Assembly: GCA_028283625.1 (NCBI GenBank)
Contig: JAPWKG010000014.1
Coordinates: forward strand, 1 to 64,000
Length of the DNA: 64,000 nt
Reading direction: 5' to 3'
From: Acidobacteriaceae bacterium
GTDB lineage: Bacteria > Acidobacteriota > Terriglobia > Terriglobales > Acidobacteriaceae
A program made the translations under genes and the position numbers. Shown one piece after another: positions 25,534-34,400 of the stretch (the stretch's first letter is position 1; the number at the start of each line of letters is the position of its first letter). The notes under the pieces were generated by a model. The model saw nothing but the letters and a program-made list of their open reading frames with translations. It made no database searches and was not told where the DNA came from.

Positions 25534-27422
25534 TCGGATTCCAGCTGCGAGCGTTGCAGATGACGGGGCTTGGCGTTCCGACGGCGCGCATTACATTCGG
25601 AGTGGGCCTCAATGTCATTTCTGGGGCGTCGGATACGGGAAAATCGTTCCTGTTCCACGCCATCGATTACATGTTTGGAGCCTCTAGCCTGGATCTCGTT
25701 CCTGAGGCAAGGCCCTATAGCACCATCGAATTGGAGATCGAGTCCGATGCTGGTAGCTTTCTTCTTGCAAGAGGTGTGAGCGGCGGAGGATTTGAACTTC
25801 GGAACCTCTCGGAGCCGGATAGCCCCACGACGCTGCTAGGCGAGCGCCTTGTAGCGGGCGACCCGGAGAACATCAGCTCCTTTCTGTTGAAGCTCTCAGG
25901 GTTTGAAGGTAAGAAAGTTCGAAAGAACGTAGAAAACGAGCTTCAGAATCTCTCCTTCCGCAACCTGGCTCGCATGGTGATGGTGGATGAAGAGGAGATC
26001 ATTAAAAAGACCTCTCCCGTACATGGTGGTGAGGGCACCCAGAAGACTGCGGAGTCCAATACTTTCAAGCTGTTTCTAACAGGCCAGGATGACTCGGCAT
26101 TGGTGCGGCAGAAGAAGCAGGCCGTGGCCAAAGCAGAGCTTGAAGGCCAACTCCTTCTTCTGGAAAAGCTGATCGACGACTACCGGAAAGAGCTTGGCGA
26201 CAAGGCCCCTTCACAAGGGGATCTTGAGGACCAACTGACCCATCTGGAAGCGTCAATCGCAGCCGCTGAGGTGACGTGGCGTCAACGACGCGATGTCCTC
26301 AACACCCAGCTTGAAGTTCGTCGCACTCTCGTGGAGGCACAGCGGGGTGACCGCAACCGTGCCGAAGAAGTGAACGGACTGGTCGCTCGCTTCCAGCTTC
26401 TCGACAGCCACTATCTGTCCGACATTGCTCGCCTCGACGCACTTTGGGAGGCGGGGTCGCTCTTTCCTCCCTTAAGTGTCGACATTTGTCCGTTGTGCGG
26501 CTCACCCCAGAACTCGCACACGCATGAGCACGAACAACTATCAACAGTGGATGTTCAGCGAGTGCGCGAGTCTTGTGCCGCAGAGAAAGCCAAAATTGAA
26601 CTGCTGCGCCGAGAACTTGCTTTGGCAACCGAAGAGCTAGTCACCGAATCCACTGGTTTGCGTACTTCGATCAAAGAACGCGTGGCTCTTTGGAAGACCG
26701 TCAACCAAGAGATTGACCAAGTGCTGCAGGTCTCGGTCTCGGAAGCCGAAGGCGAATACAACAAGTTCGTAAACCTACGCTATGAAGTAAAAGAACAGAT
26801 TGCGATCTACGGTCGCATCGCAAATTTGATAGTCCGGCAAGAGAAGGCTCAGCAGGAGTTGTCCTCAATTAAGCCTGCCAAACGTGTTGCCGCCGAACTG
26901 CCAGCCGCGTCGATCAATGACTTCACCGAAGTTTTCAAGGAGATCCTTTCCGCTTGGCGTTTTCCTGTGGCAGGCACCATAGCATTCGATACACAGCAGG
27001 AGGACTTCTTTATCGGAATTCGGAGGCGGCGTGAACAGGGCAAGGGATCACGCGCTCTGACCCATGCCGCCTTCACGATTGCTTTGATGAAGTACTGTGC
27101 GGCATCAACGCTGCCTCACCCGGGGCTGGTGGTTCTGGATTCGCCACTGATTACGTATCGAGATCGGGATGAAGGAGACGGTGACCTTTCCCAAGAGGTG
27201 CGACTTCGCCTGAAAGATGAGTTCTACCGGGACCTAGCAGCACGTTCGCCGGACCAGCAACTGATCATTTTTGAGAACGAAGAGCCTTCGCCCGATACGC
27301 AGACATCGATTGTCTTCCATCACTTCACGGGCGATCCCGCCCTCGAACGATGCGGGTTCTTTCCAGTCACCGCTGTCGAGGGCGAAGCAACCGGACAGGA
27401 AAGTTCTCACGAGGAACTGTAA
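25530..27422 (+). CDS. ABC-3C system ATPase (DUF3732/SMC-like)
   Basis: 630 residues. Walker A reads SGASDTGKSFLFHAIDYMFG at about residue 30, and the C-terminal Walker B is LVVLDSPLITYRDRD. Between them is a long coiled coil interrupted by a zinc-hook-like CPLCGSPQNSH motif (about residues 325-335), as in Rad50/SMC-type ATPases and DUF3732 proteins. It should dimerise through the hook and control the effector. Together with the two preceding overlapping genes it forms the ABC three-component core. Which signal activates it cannot be told from sequence. Confidence 0.85.
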   Translation: MIGFQLRALQMTGLGVPTARITFGVGLNVISGASDTGKSFLFHAIDYMFGASSLDLVPEARPYSTIELEIESDAGSFLLARGVSGGGFELRNLSEPDSPTTLLGERLVAGDPENISSFLLKLSGFEGKKVRKNVENELQNLSFRNLARMVMVDEEEIIKKTSPVHGGEGTQKTAESNTFKLFLTGQDDSALVRQKKQAVAKAELEGQLLLLEKLIDDYRKELGDKAPSQGDLEDQLTHLEASIAAAEVTWRQRRDVLNTQLEVRRTLVEAQRGDRNRAEEVNGLVARFQLLDSHYLSDIARLDALWEAGSLFPPLSVDICPLCGSPQNSHTHEHEQLSTVDVQRVRESCAAEKAKIELLRRELALATEELVTESTGLRTSIKERVALWKTVNQEIDQVLQVSVSEAEGEYNKFVNLRYEVKEQIAIYGRIANLIVRQEKAQQELSSIKPAKRVAAELPAASINDFTEVFKEILSAWRFPVAGTIAFDTQQEDFFIGIRRRREQGKGSRALTHAAFTIALMKYCAASTLPHPGLVVLDSPLITYRDRDEGDGDLSQEVRLRLKDEFYRDLAARSPDQQLIIFENEEPSPDTQTSIVFHHFTGDPALERCGFFPVTAVEGEATGQESSHEEL

Positions 27423-27448
27423 CGAAGCATCTTCAGGGAGGATTGAGT

Positions 27449-28402
27449 ATGAGCTCGGACACTGTCGTTAAGAGGATTCTGATCGTTGCAAATAAGAGCT
27501 GGGAAGCTGATCCCCTGATCTCGGTCCTGTTGAATCCACAGCTGCGCCCCGAACCCGGATTTGGTAGCTGGGTTCCGGGAGCACAAGGATTGTTCTCCAC
27601 ATGGGGCGGTGCCCGTCCTCAGGGGACTGAGCCGTGCCCGCGGTGCATTGCGACGATCCCGGGCATACAGGTCGAAGTCTGGTGCATCGAAGATTGGCTT
27701 GCTGGCGCGAATCATTCCAGCTCGAAGGCCAAGATGACGCAGTCGCTTCCCGCGATCTTCAACAGTGGAAAGACCCCTGACTTTGTTGTGGCTTTCGGAA
27801 CAGCCAGCTTCCCGGATTCGACGACGTACAACGGATGCGTGGTGGGTGGAACAAATGCCTATCTCTTCAACTCGTATCGCGGCACTCCCTCTGGCGTCAT
27901 CCACGATCCTTCAGGAGATTGGGATGATTCGTCGAACGTCGGACAACTGCTGACATCAACGGCAGGAAGCGCCGTCTTCGGTCTTTTAGCAGGAAGCCCA
28001 AATTCCACGCTCTCGATTAACACGCGGCTCACTCCTGTGCCAAGCTATGCGGCGGCGACTCCTGTGTTTATACCAGCGGCAAACTACGTGTCGCTCAGCG
28101 ACCTCAATATAACCAATTACAACGACTACGTTTGGGCCGACCTCGCTGCGTTGAAGGACTGTCTTGCTAAGAATCCGACGTACCCGGTCGGCTCGGTGGA
28201 GACCACTCATGGGTTGATTCGTACTATGAGCGATGCACCTTTCCTGTTTCTCTCAGGCATTGTCAATCGTCTTGGGTATCTCAATCAGGAACAAGCGCCT
28301 CGATCCATCGCACAGAACTTCACGGCAGCACACAACGCCGGTGTGGCTCTGGCTTGGTTATTACCACTCATTGTTCAGTCGCTAGCGTCGCTGGCGGCCT
28401 AG
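27449..28402 (+). CDS. Nucleoside phosphorylase/nucleosidase-like protein linked to ABC-3C
   Basis: About 317 residues from the ATG at 27449, which has AGGGAGG 8 bases upstream; the longer frame at 27350 overlaps the ATPase. The C-terminus (SVETTHGLIRT..., GIVNRLGYLNQ, ending HNAGVALAWLLPLI) matches the layout of the PNP/UDP-phosphorylase fold, where a GISD-type motif carries the catalytic Asp. Here that place reads GIVN, an Asn, as in mammalian PNP-like enzymes. The N-terminal half (RILIVANKSWEADPLISVLL) fits the first strand of the fold. It probably cleaves a nucleoside or nucleotide, so could be a second effector of the cassette; substrate unknown. Confidence 0.55.
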   Translation: MSSDTVVKRILIVANKSWEADPLISVLLNPQLRPEPGFGSWVPGAQGLFSTWGGARPQGTEPCPRCIATIPGIQVEVWCIEDWLAGANHSSSKAKMTQSLPAIFNSGKTPDFVVAFGTASFPDSTTYNGCVVGGTNAYLFNSYRGTPSGVIHDPSGDWDDSSNVGQLLTSTAGSAVFGLLAGSPNSTLSINTRLTPVPSYAAATPVFIPAANYVSLSDLNITNYNDYVWADLAALKDCLAKNPTYPVGSVETTHGLIRTMSDAPFLFLSGIVNRLGYLNQEQAPRSIAQNFTAAHNAGVALAWLLPLIVQSLASLAA

Positions 28403-28426
28403 CGAAAATCGGTAATTGGAATGCCT

Positions 28427-29023
28427 CTAGGGAAACATCGTCCGTTGAATGCGAGTCCATAGGTGAGCGGCGAGGCTATCGATCGGGACGCTGGCTTGCG
28501 TCGTCAGCGGCGCGAGCTTTTTCTCTTCCACAAGAAACTTACCCATCCGGTGGTTGCGGAGTGTCCAGCGCTCGTCCGAGCGCTTTTCTAAGCAATCACG
28601 ATGGGCGGCACTGAGCACCCTTTCGTTCTTCGTGAGCGAGACCGCAATCAGATCATAGCCATGCCGCTGTCCGAGATGGATCAACGCGTCGATGTCAATG
28701 GGATTCTCATGACTCGGAAGGATGATCAAATCGTAGGTCCACCAGCAGCGATCGAGATCCTTTAGAAAATCTTCCGCCGTGGTCTTGGCTGGTTCACGAT
28801 GTTGCATCTCTGAGAGGGAGGAAGGAAACACCAAAGCTGAGATGCGTTGGCCGCTCAGTGTCGTGAGAATCATGGCCTGGCGTTTCCAGCCTGTAACGCT
28901 GGCTCCCGCCAGGCGAACGAGAGCGCGAATGATCAAAGACTTTCCGTGATTGTTCTCAGCAAGAGGGATAACGAACAGCTTTCGAACGGACGGAACTTCG
29001 ATGTAGCCTTTCCAACTGGGCAT
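28427..29023 (-). CDS. P-loop-containing protein of unknown function
   Basis: 198 residues from the ATG at 29023, which has GGAG 7 bases upstream; the start at 29035 lacks one. Near the N-terminus AENNHGKSLIIRAL is a Walker-A-like loop with unusual N-N-H in place of the usual G residues. Later LDRCWWTYDLIILPSHENP resembles a Walker B strand followed by a nucleotide-base region (LIAVSLTKNERVL). It may be a MinD/ParA-like or other P-loop NTPase, but the family is not recognised. It is convergent with the ABC-3C operon and ends 24 bp from it. Confidence 0.55.
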   Translation of the reverse strand: MPSWKGYIEVPSVRKLFVIPLAENNHGKSLIIRALVRLAGASVTGWKRQAMILTTLSGQRISALVFPSSLSEMQHREPAKTTAEDFLKDLDRCWWTYDLIILPSHENPIDIDALIHLGQRHGYDLIAVSLTKNERVLSAAHRDCLEKRSDERWTLRNHRMGKFLVEEKKLAPLTTQASVPIDSLAAHLWTRIQRTMFP

Positions 29024-29062
29024 GGAAGACTCCATAGCTTTAGTATTGCAGCGGGAGTAAAC

Positions 29063-29105
29063 CACTGGGGTAATAGCAGAAGACGCAGAACGCGGCCGCA
29101 GGCTG
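29063..29105 (+). repeat. Three-copy ~50-bp repeat, copy 3
   Basis: CACTGGGG followed, after a degenerate stretch, by GAAGACGCAGAACGCGGC and a less conserved GCAGGCTGG. It shares the core with copies 1 and 2, but its left half (29053-29062) is diverged. It lies between the orphan P-loop gene and the end of the RloC-like gene. Confidence 0.65.
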
Positions 29106-29142
29106 GCGTGAGCAAAGCCTCCATCCCCCTACAGGAATTTGC

Positions 29143-31368
29143 TTATGCCTCCGACACAATAATGTAAGGCTGTCCCATCATCATATTAAAGTGGTTGGCG
29201 TGATCCATCTTGATGAAGATATTGCGGAAGACTTCAATATATTTCTGCATCGCGGATTCATCCAACGTGTGAAAGATGTCATCAGGAACGGAATGAGAAC
29301 CATCATTGACCCATGAGAGCAGCGAGCGGCAAATCAACTTCTCTTCACCGTCAAACTGGCCCAAAATTTTTTCATCGCTGACGCCGCCAAGAATCCTGAA
29401 GTAGTGCTCCAGAATGCGCCTCATGTTGTTCTGCAATGCCTGGTCGACGAGGTTGGGGGTGCGTAGCGGCTCCCAAAGCAGGTCGTATGAGTTCTTGATG
29501 GGATTGAACGCATGAGACTGGAGCGAAGACACATCGTTGACTTTACGGATCGTCCAGAAGGTCTCATGGGACTGCTTTCCGTTTTTGTCCCTGCTCGAAT
29601 CGAACACTACTTCTTTGAAGAAATAGACATTGTGGGTCAGGACGAACACCTGTTTTATTCTGCCGTCCTGTTTGCGGACCCGCTCAATCACCTGACGGAT
29701 GAGCGAGCTGACAATAAACAGCACGTCGTTATCCAAGCTGGAAACGGGATCGTCAAAGACAACGATGCGGTCTGTCGTCAATCCCGCTTCACTCATACTT
29801 CCATTCAGCAGGTGATAGAAGTACAGGAACGTCACGAAACTCCGTTCGCCTTCGCTCAACGTATGCTGGGCATCCGCGCCATCATGCCGACAGAGCCGAT
29901 AAAAATTCCCTGCAACACATTCCAGGTGAAAGCTGCGAAATCCGAAGCCCTTCAAAAGCGTGTTAATCGCATCCACTGTTGGCTGGATGCTGGTGATCGA
30001 CTTTTCCAGTTGCCGGATATTTTTCTCGTACTCAGCGCGTTGCTGTTCCGCCTGAGTGATCTGGCCCTTCAGGCTATCGACCGCTTTTTGAAGCCCCTCT
30101 TTTTTGCTGGTATAGGTCTTGTAGGCGGACGCAATTTCCACTTGTGCTAAGAAAGCCCACACATCCTGGCCAAGCTGTGTGCGCTCCTTCTGGAGATTGG
30201 CGACCATCTCATTATGTGCCTTGATCCTGCTGTTCGCATCGGCAGCCAACGTGTGAATCGCATCGATAATTTCCTTCACCGGTTCCAGCGTTGCAATCTG
30301 ACTTGGTTCCTTCACCTTGCTGGCGATCCGTTGGAGGTTGAGGGTGTACCGTGCCTCGAAGAGCGCCACTTCAGTCGCAAGTTTTTCCGTAGACAAGAAC
30401 CGGGCATCGGTCTGCGCCATCTGCCGGAACGACTGTAGCAAGCGTTCGCCCTCAAGTTTGTATCCGGCCTCTGTGCTCTTCAGTGCGGAGGTGTCCTGAA
30501 GGAAGGTTTCATCGAAGTATTCTTCCAGGCTCGCAGCAAGAGTGGGCGGCGCAGTCTGTTGACAGAACGGGCATCTTCCTTCGGCGGCATTCAAAAAAGG
30601 AACGCCCTCCTTCACCCAGTCACTATTTCCCAGCTTGAGAATCAACCCCGCAATGTCCACATCGGCCTTCCCCAGGATGCGGCGTGTGAGGACGGGGGCT
30701 ATCTCCCATTGCAGAAAAGCCGCTTCGTCGAACGCTGGAACCTCAGTAGCCGGTAGGGGTGTCTGACCATAGAGCGTGGCGGCCTTCTCTTCCAACACCG
30801 CTTGCGTCAGTACAGGACGCGACGGAGTCTTACCGCATTCACGAACGAGCTGATCGCGAAAGGACTTCTTGGATTCAAGAAATCCTCGTAGCGCATCCTT
30901 CAACTTCACTCCGTGTTTGACTTTAAGCTTCCAACACTCTTCACGAAAACTCTCTTCAAGGGAATCCATTTCCCCCTGCTTGCCAGCGGTTCCTTGAGGT
31001 CCATTCAAAGTTGCTTCCCGCTGATGAATCTGCTTGGTCAGTTCCTCGCACTGAGCTTTTGCGGCTTCGATCTGGCTTTGAACATTGACCCCCTCGTTCC
31101 CAAGCGTGAAAATGCCTTTGAGCTTGGTGTTTTCGCTGAAGTAGTCCCGCACGAAATCGCGGTTATAGACGAGGGGATGAAGCGGGTGACCATTGGCCCA
31201 TGTCACGGAACACTGAGGAAAGTGCGATGCATCGGTAACGAGTCGGGATAACGTAGTTTTTCCGACTCCATTCGCGCCATAGATATAGTTCACCGCGCGA
31301 AGACCCTCCATCGGCGTGGGCGCACCGTTGTAAGGGACACAGCCGGAGAGAATAATTTTTTGGATCAT
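29143..31368 (-). CDS. rloC: RloC/PrrC-like anticodon nuclease (AAA_13 ATPase)
   Basis: 741 residues from the ATG at 31368, the natural start of the ATPase domain (MIQKIILSG); GTG 31380 and TTG 31383 are alternatives. Walker A is GANGVGKTTLSRLV, the Walker B/D-loop is VVFDDPVSSLDNDVLF, and LSEGERSFVTF is the ABC signature. A zinc-hook motif CPFCQQ lies in the coiled-coil part. The C-terminal nuclease part carries an Arg and Glu in MRRILEHYF and a His in VNDGSHSVPDD, the R-E-H triad of PrrC/RloC tRNases. RloC cuts the anticodon loop of tRNA when restriction fails or DNA is damaged. It follows the relaxase on the same strand, so it may be expressed in the recipient. Confidence 0.85.
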   Translation of the reverse strand: MIQKIILSGCVPYNGAPTPMEGLRAVNYIYGANGVGKTTLSRLVTDASHFPQCSVTWANGHPLHPLVYNRDFVRDYFSENTKLKGIFTLGNEGVNVQSQIEAAKAQCEELTKQIHQREATLNGPQGTAGKQGEMDSLEESFREECWKLKVKHGVKLKDALRGFLESKKSFRDQLVRECGKTPSRPVLTQAVLEEKAATLYGQTPLPATEVPAFDEAAFLQWEIAPVLTRRILGKADVDIAGLILKLGNSDWVKEGVPFLNAAEGRCPFCQQTAPPTLAASLEEYFDETFLQDTSALKSTEAGYKLEGERLLQSFRQMAQTDARFLSTEKLATEVALFEARYTLNLQRIASKVKEPSQIATLEPVKEIIDAIHTLAADANSRIKAHNEMVANLQKERTQLGQDVWAFLAQVEIASAYKTYTSKKEGLQKAVDSLKGQITQAEQQRAEYEKNIRQLEKSITSIQPTVDAINTLLKGFGFRSFHLECVAGNFYRLCRHDGADAQHTLSEGERSFVTFLYFYHLLNGSMSEAGLTTDRIVVFDDPVSSLDNDVLFIVSSLIRQVIERVRKQDGRIKQVFVLTHNVYFFKEVVFDSSRDKNGKQSHETFWTIRKVNDVSSLQSHAFNPIKNSYDLLWEPLRTPNLVDQALQNNMRRILEHYFRILGGVSDEKILGQFDGEEKLICRSLLSWVNDGSHSVPDDIFHTLDESAMQKYIEVFRNIFIKMDHANHFNMMMGQPYIIVSEA

Positions 31369-31398
31369 ATAACCGTTCACCAAAAGGTCAGAATGAAA

Positions 31399-31414
31399 AG
31401 CGTAGTTCTACGCT
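31399..31414. promoter_or_regulatory. Palindrome upstream of the RloC-like gene
   Basis: AGCGTAG (31399-31405) and CTACGCT (31408-31414) flank a 2-bp centre. It lies 31 bp upstream of the RloC ATG, between it and the relaxase stop, and is a candidate operator. Confidence 0.4.
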
Positions 31415-31483
31415 ACTTTCCGGATAGATACGCTGTCTAAACTCTTTAAGTCGTATCTGGAATAAGTGGTGTATGCCATAGGT

Positions 31484-34400
31484 TCACCGTCCACGGCTGA
31501 ATCCTTCCACGCCGATCTCCGGCACAGACACGGCGACGTGAGGCATCCTCTCCGGCTGCACTCCTGGAGTGGGCGCTTCAACACCCGGCATGGTCTTTTC
31601 CTGCGCGATGCCCTGGCTGTCCGAAGTATAGAACGTAAGGTCGCGGGTCTGGCCGGAGAGCTTAGCGAAGTCCTTCAGCATCTGGGCAAGCTGCGCCGCG
31701 TCCCCACTCACGATGACACGCTCAACACCGCGTTGCGGAACATGGTCGGAGGTATAGCCGTAGTCGATGTGGCGGGCCTGTTCTTCGGAGAGAGCGACGG
31801 ACTTGCCCTGGTCGCTGCGGACGGTCAGGGAGCGGTCTTCCGCGATACGCTCGACGGTGGCGAAGTCACCTTTGCGGATACCGAACTCCTGCGCGGTGGC
31901 GGTAAGACGAATGCGCTCGCCTTCGGAGATGTCGCGCATTTCTTCGCGGAAGACATGGCTTTGCAAAGTTAGCTTCTTCGTGAGCGCAGGGTTGTAGCTG
32001 ACTTCATTCCCATCGAGAGAAGCGACGGTGAGGCGGTTGGCTTTCCTGTCCCCGGACAGTACGGTCACGGTGCTGTTGTCTGCGATGCCGTGCTCGGCAC
32101 TGCCTGCCCTGTAATGAATCTGATCTCCAGCGGCGTAGTTTGCGGCGAGGCGAGGATTGCCGAAAGCTTGCTCTACCCACACAGGCAGCGCATGACTCTC
32201 CACAGAAAGCCGTCCCTGTTGGCGAAGCTCATCGCGGATAAGCGATGTCAGTTCCTTGCGCTCAGTTGCATCCGGCGCAACCACCACGGCACGGTCCTGC
32301 TGCGAAGCATAGGCCAATGCCACGGCTGCCATGCGATGTTCCGCGCTGGCGTACTCATGAATACGCCCATCCTGTTTAAGGATGGTGGTGGCCGCAGCGG
32401 GATCGTTGGCACGAAACGCAGAGACGGAGCGCTCTGTTTCGGTCTTCTTCGGCGGCTCCGAGAGGTCGATAGCCGCTGTCTTTGAGATATCGGTGGCAAG
32501 GCGTTTGCCGAGATGCGCAGCGTCGTTGGTATAGATATGGGCATCGTGAGACGCACGCGAGATGGCAACGTATGCCAGCCGTGTATTCACCAACCCGCGC
32601 GGGCCTTCGGTATCGAAGTGAGCCAACACACGCTCGGAGGTAAGCCCCTGCGAGCTATATGAGGTCACGGCGTAGCCATGATCGAACTGGCGAACTTTTT
32701 CCGTATCGAAGGTGAGCGTGCGTTTCTCTTTGCCGTCCAAGCGCACTGTCATCTTTCCGCCTTCGATCCGTTCGATGGTGGCAAGGTCGCGGTTGGCAAC
32801 CTTCAACTCTTTGAGCGGCGCAGTGAACTGTATACGGTCGCCGGTGGCGAACTCGCGTACCTGTTCGCGGAAGACATTCACACCGCGCAGGCGGCGGGGA
32901 TCGTAGGCGACAACCTCACCTTCGGCACGTTCTACCGTCAACAGATTCGCTTTCGCATCGACCGCTTTTACCGTGGCAAGTGAACCGCGCTCGATGCCCA
33001 GCTCCTTACTGCCGGTGTTGTACTGGAGCACGTCGCCCGCGTTGTACCGCGCCGCCCAGGTGCGGTCTGCTCCGGTCATGTCGGAACGATGGGATAACGT
33101 ATGAAACGTCCTGCCATCATTCTTCAGCTTGCCCGCCTGCAACAGCGCCGCACGGACAGCCTCGTTGATCTCCTGACGGCTCTTGTTGTCGGGCGATACG
33201 ACGAGAGTGGTCTCTGGTTTCGCCGCGTAATCCTTGGCGATGGCCGCGATGCGGTCACGCCGGTCCGGCAGCTCGGTGATACGGCCCTGATCCTGAAGTA
33301 AGGCGATGCCTTGCTGAGTCTCGTTCTTGGCAAGGTGCTCCACAGCCTTTAGCAAGGCAGGGTCTTTCTGACGCATGATGCGGTCAAGCTGCGCGGTCCG
33401 CATCCCGGCCTCCTGCATCTGCTGGAAGGGGCGGCCAGCGTCTACGCCCTGATGCTGCGCGATATCGCCGATCACCAGAACACGGTCCTGCGGCTGCAAT
33501 TTTTGCAGGAAGTCGCGCATCTGTTTTGTGCTGGCGAGGCTTGACTCATCGAGCATATAAAGATGGGGTGGCTGCGGCTTGTCGTGGAAGATATCGGCCT
33601 TCCGTGCAAGAAAACTCTGCAACGTGGACGCCTCGATGCCAGCCTCGCGAAGTTGCGCCGCTGCGCGGGATGTGGGCGCAAAACCTTCTACCTCGTAGCC
33701 GCTTTTCTCCGCGCCTTCGCGGATGGAACGAAGCACGGTCGTCTTGCCGGTGCCAGCTCGGCCTTGCAAGCCGTGGATGCGGTCGGGCGAGTTCAGAACC
33801 TCCTCGATCACACGACGCTGGGAGTCATTCAGGAAGTCGCGCGACCGCGCCTGATGTTGCGCCTTCTCCGCACTCATGATCGGCTCGACGGTGTTTCTGG
33901 CGGTGCGAACAGCGTTGATATTCGCACGCTCGGCGGCGATGGTTTCCGGCGTTGTAAAGCTGGGGCCGGAGGCAAACTTTCTGCTCTCCACGGAGAGGAA
34001 ATCACCCTTTTGCTGCCGTGCCTCGAACTCGGCGCGAACCTGAGGATAGGTGGTGTTGCCCATGCCACGGCGCAACGCATCGCGGAGCAACAGCCGTTCA
34101 TCGAGAACCGCTTCGCGTTCATACAAGCTGCTCCGTGCATAGGTGACAGCTTCCCTCGCGTGAGCGATGCGGTCGGGATTGTGACTTTTTGCCTGCGCCC
34201 GCTCGCGGGCATCGGCGACGACACGCTGCGGCTGGTTGCCGTATTCGGCGGCAAGCTCTCGATGCGCGGCCAGCACCTCGGCGGGTGTAAGCATATGCTT
34301 CTTCTCGCGGGTGGAGCGTGCCGCGATCTCTGCGGCCTCCGGGCCGGAGACGCCACGCCGTTCCATCTCCTCTTTGATCTTCTCGCGGCGCTGGCTGGAG

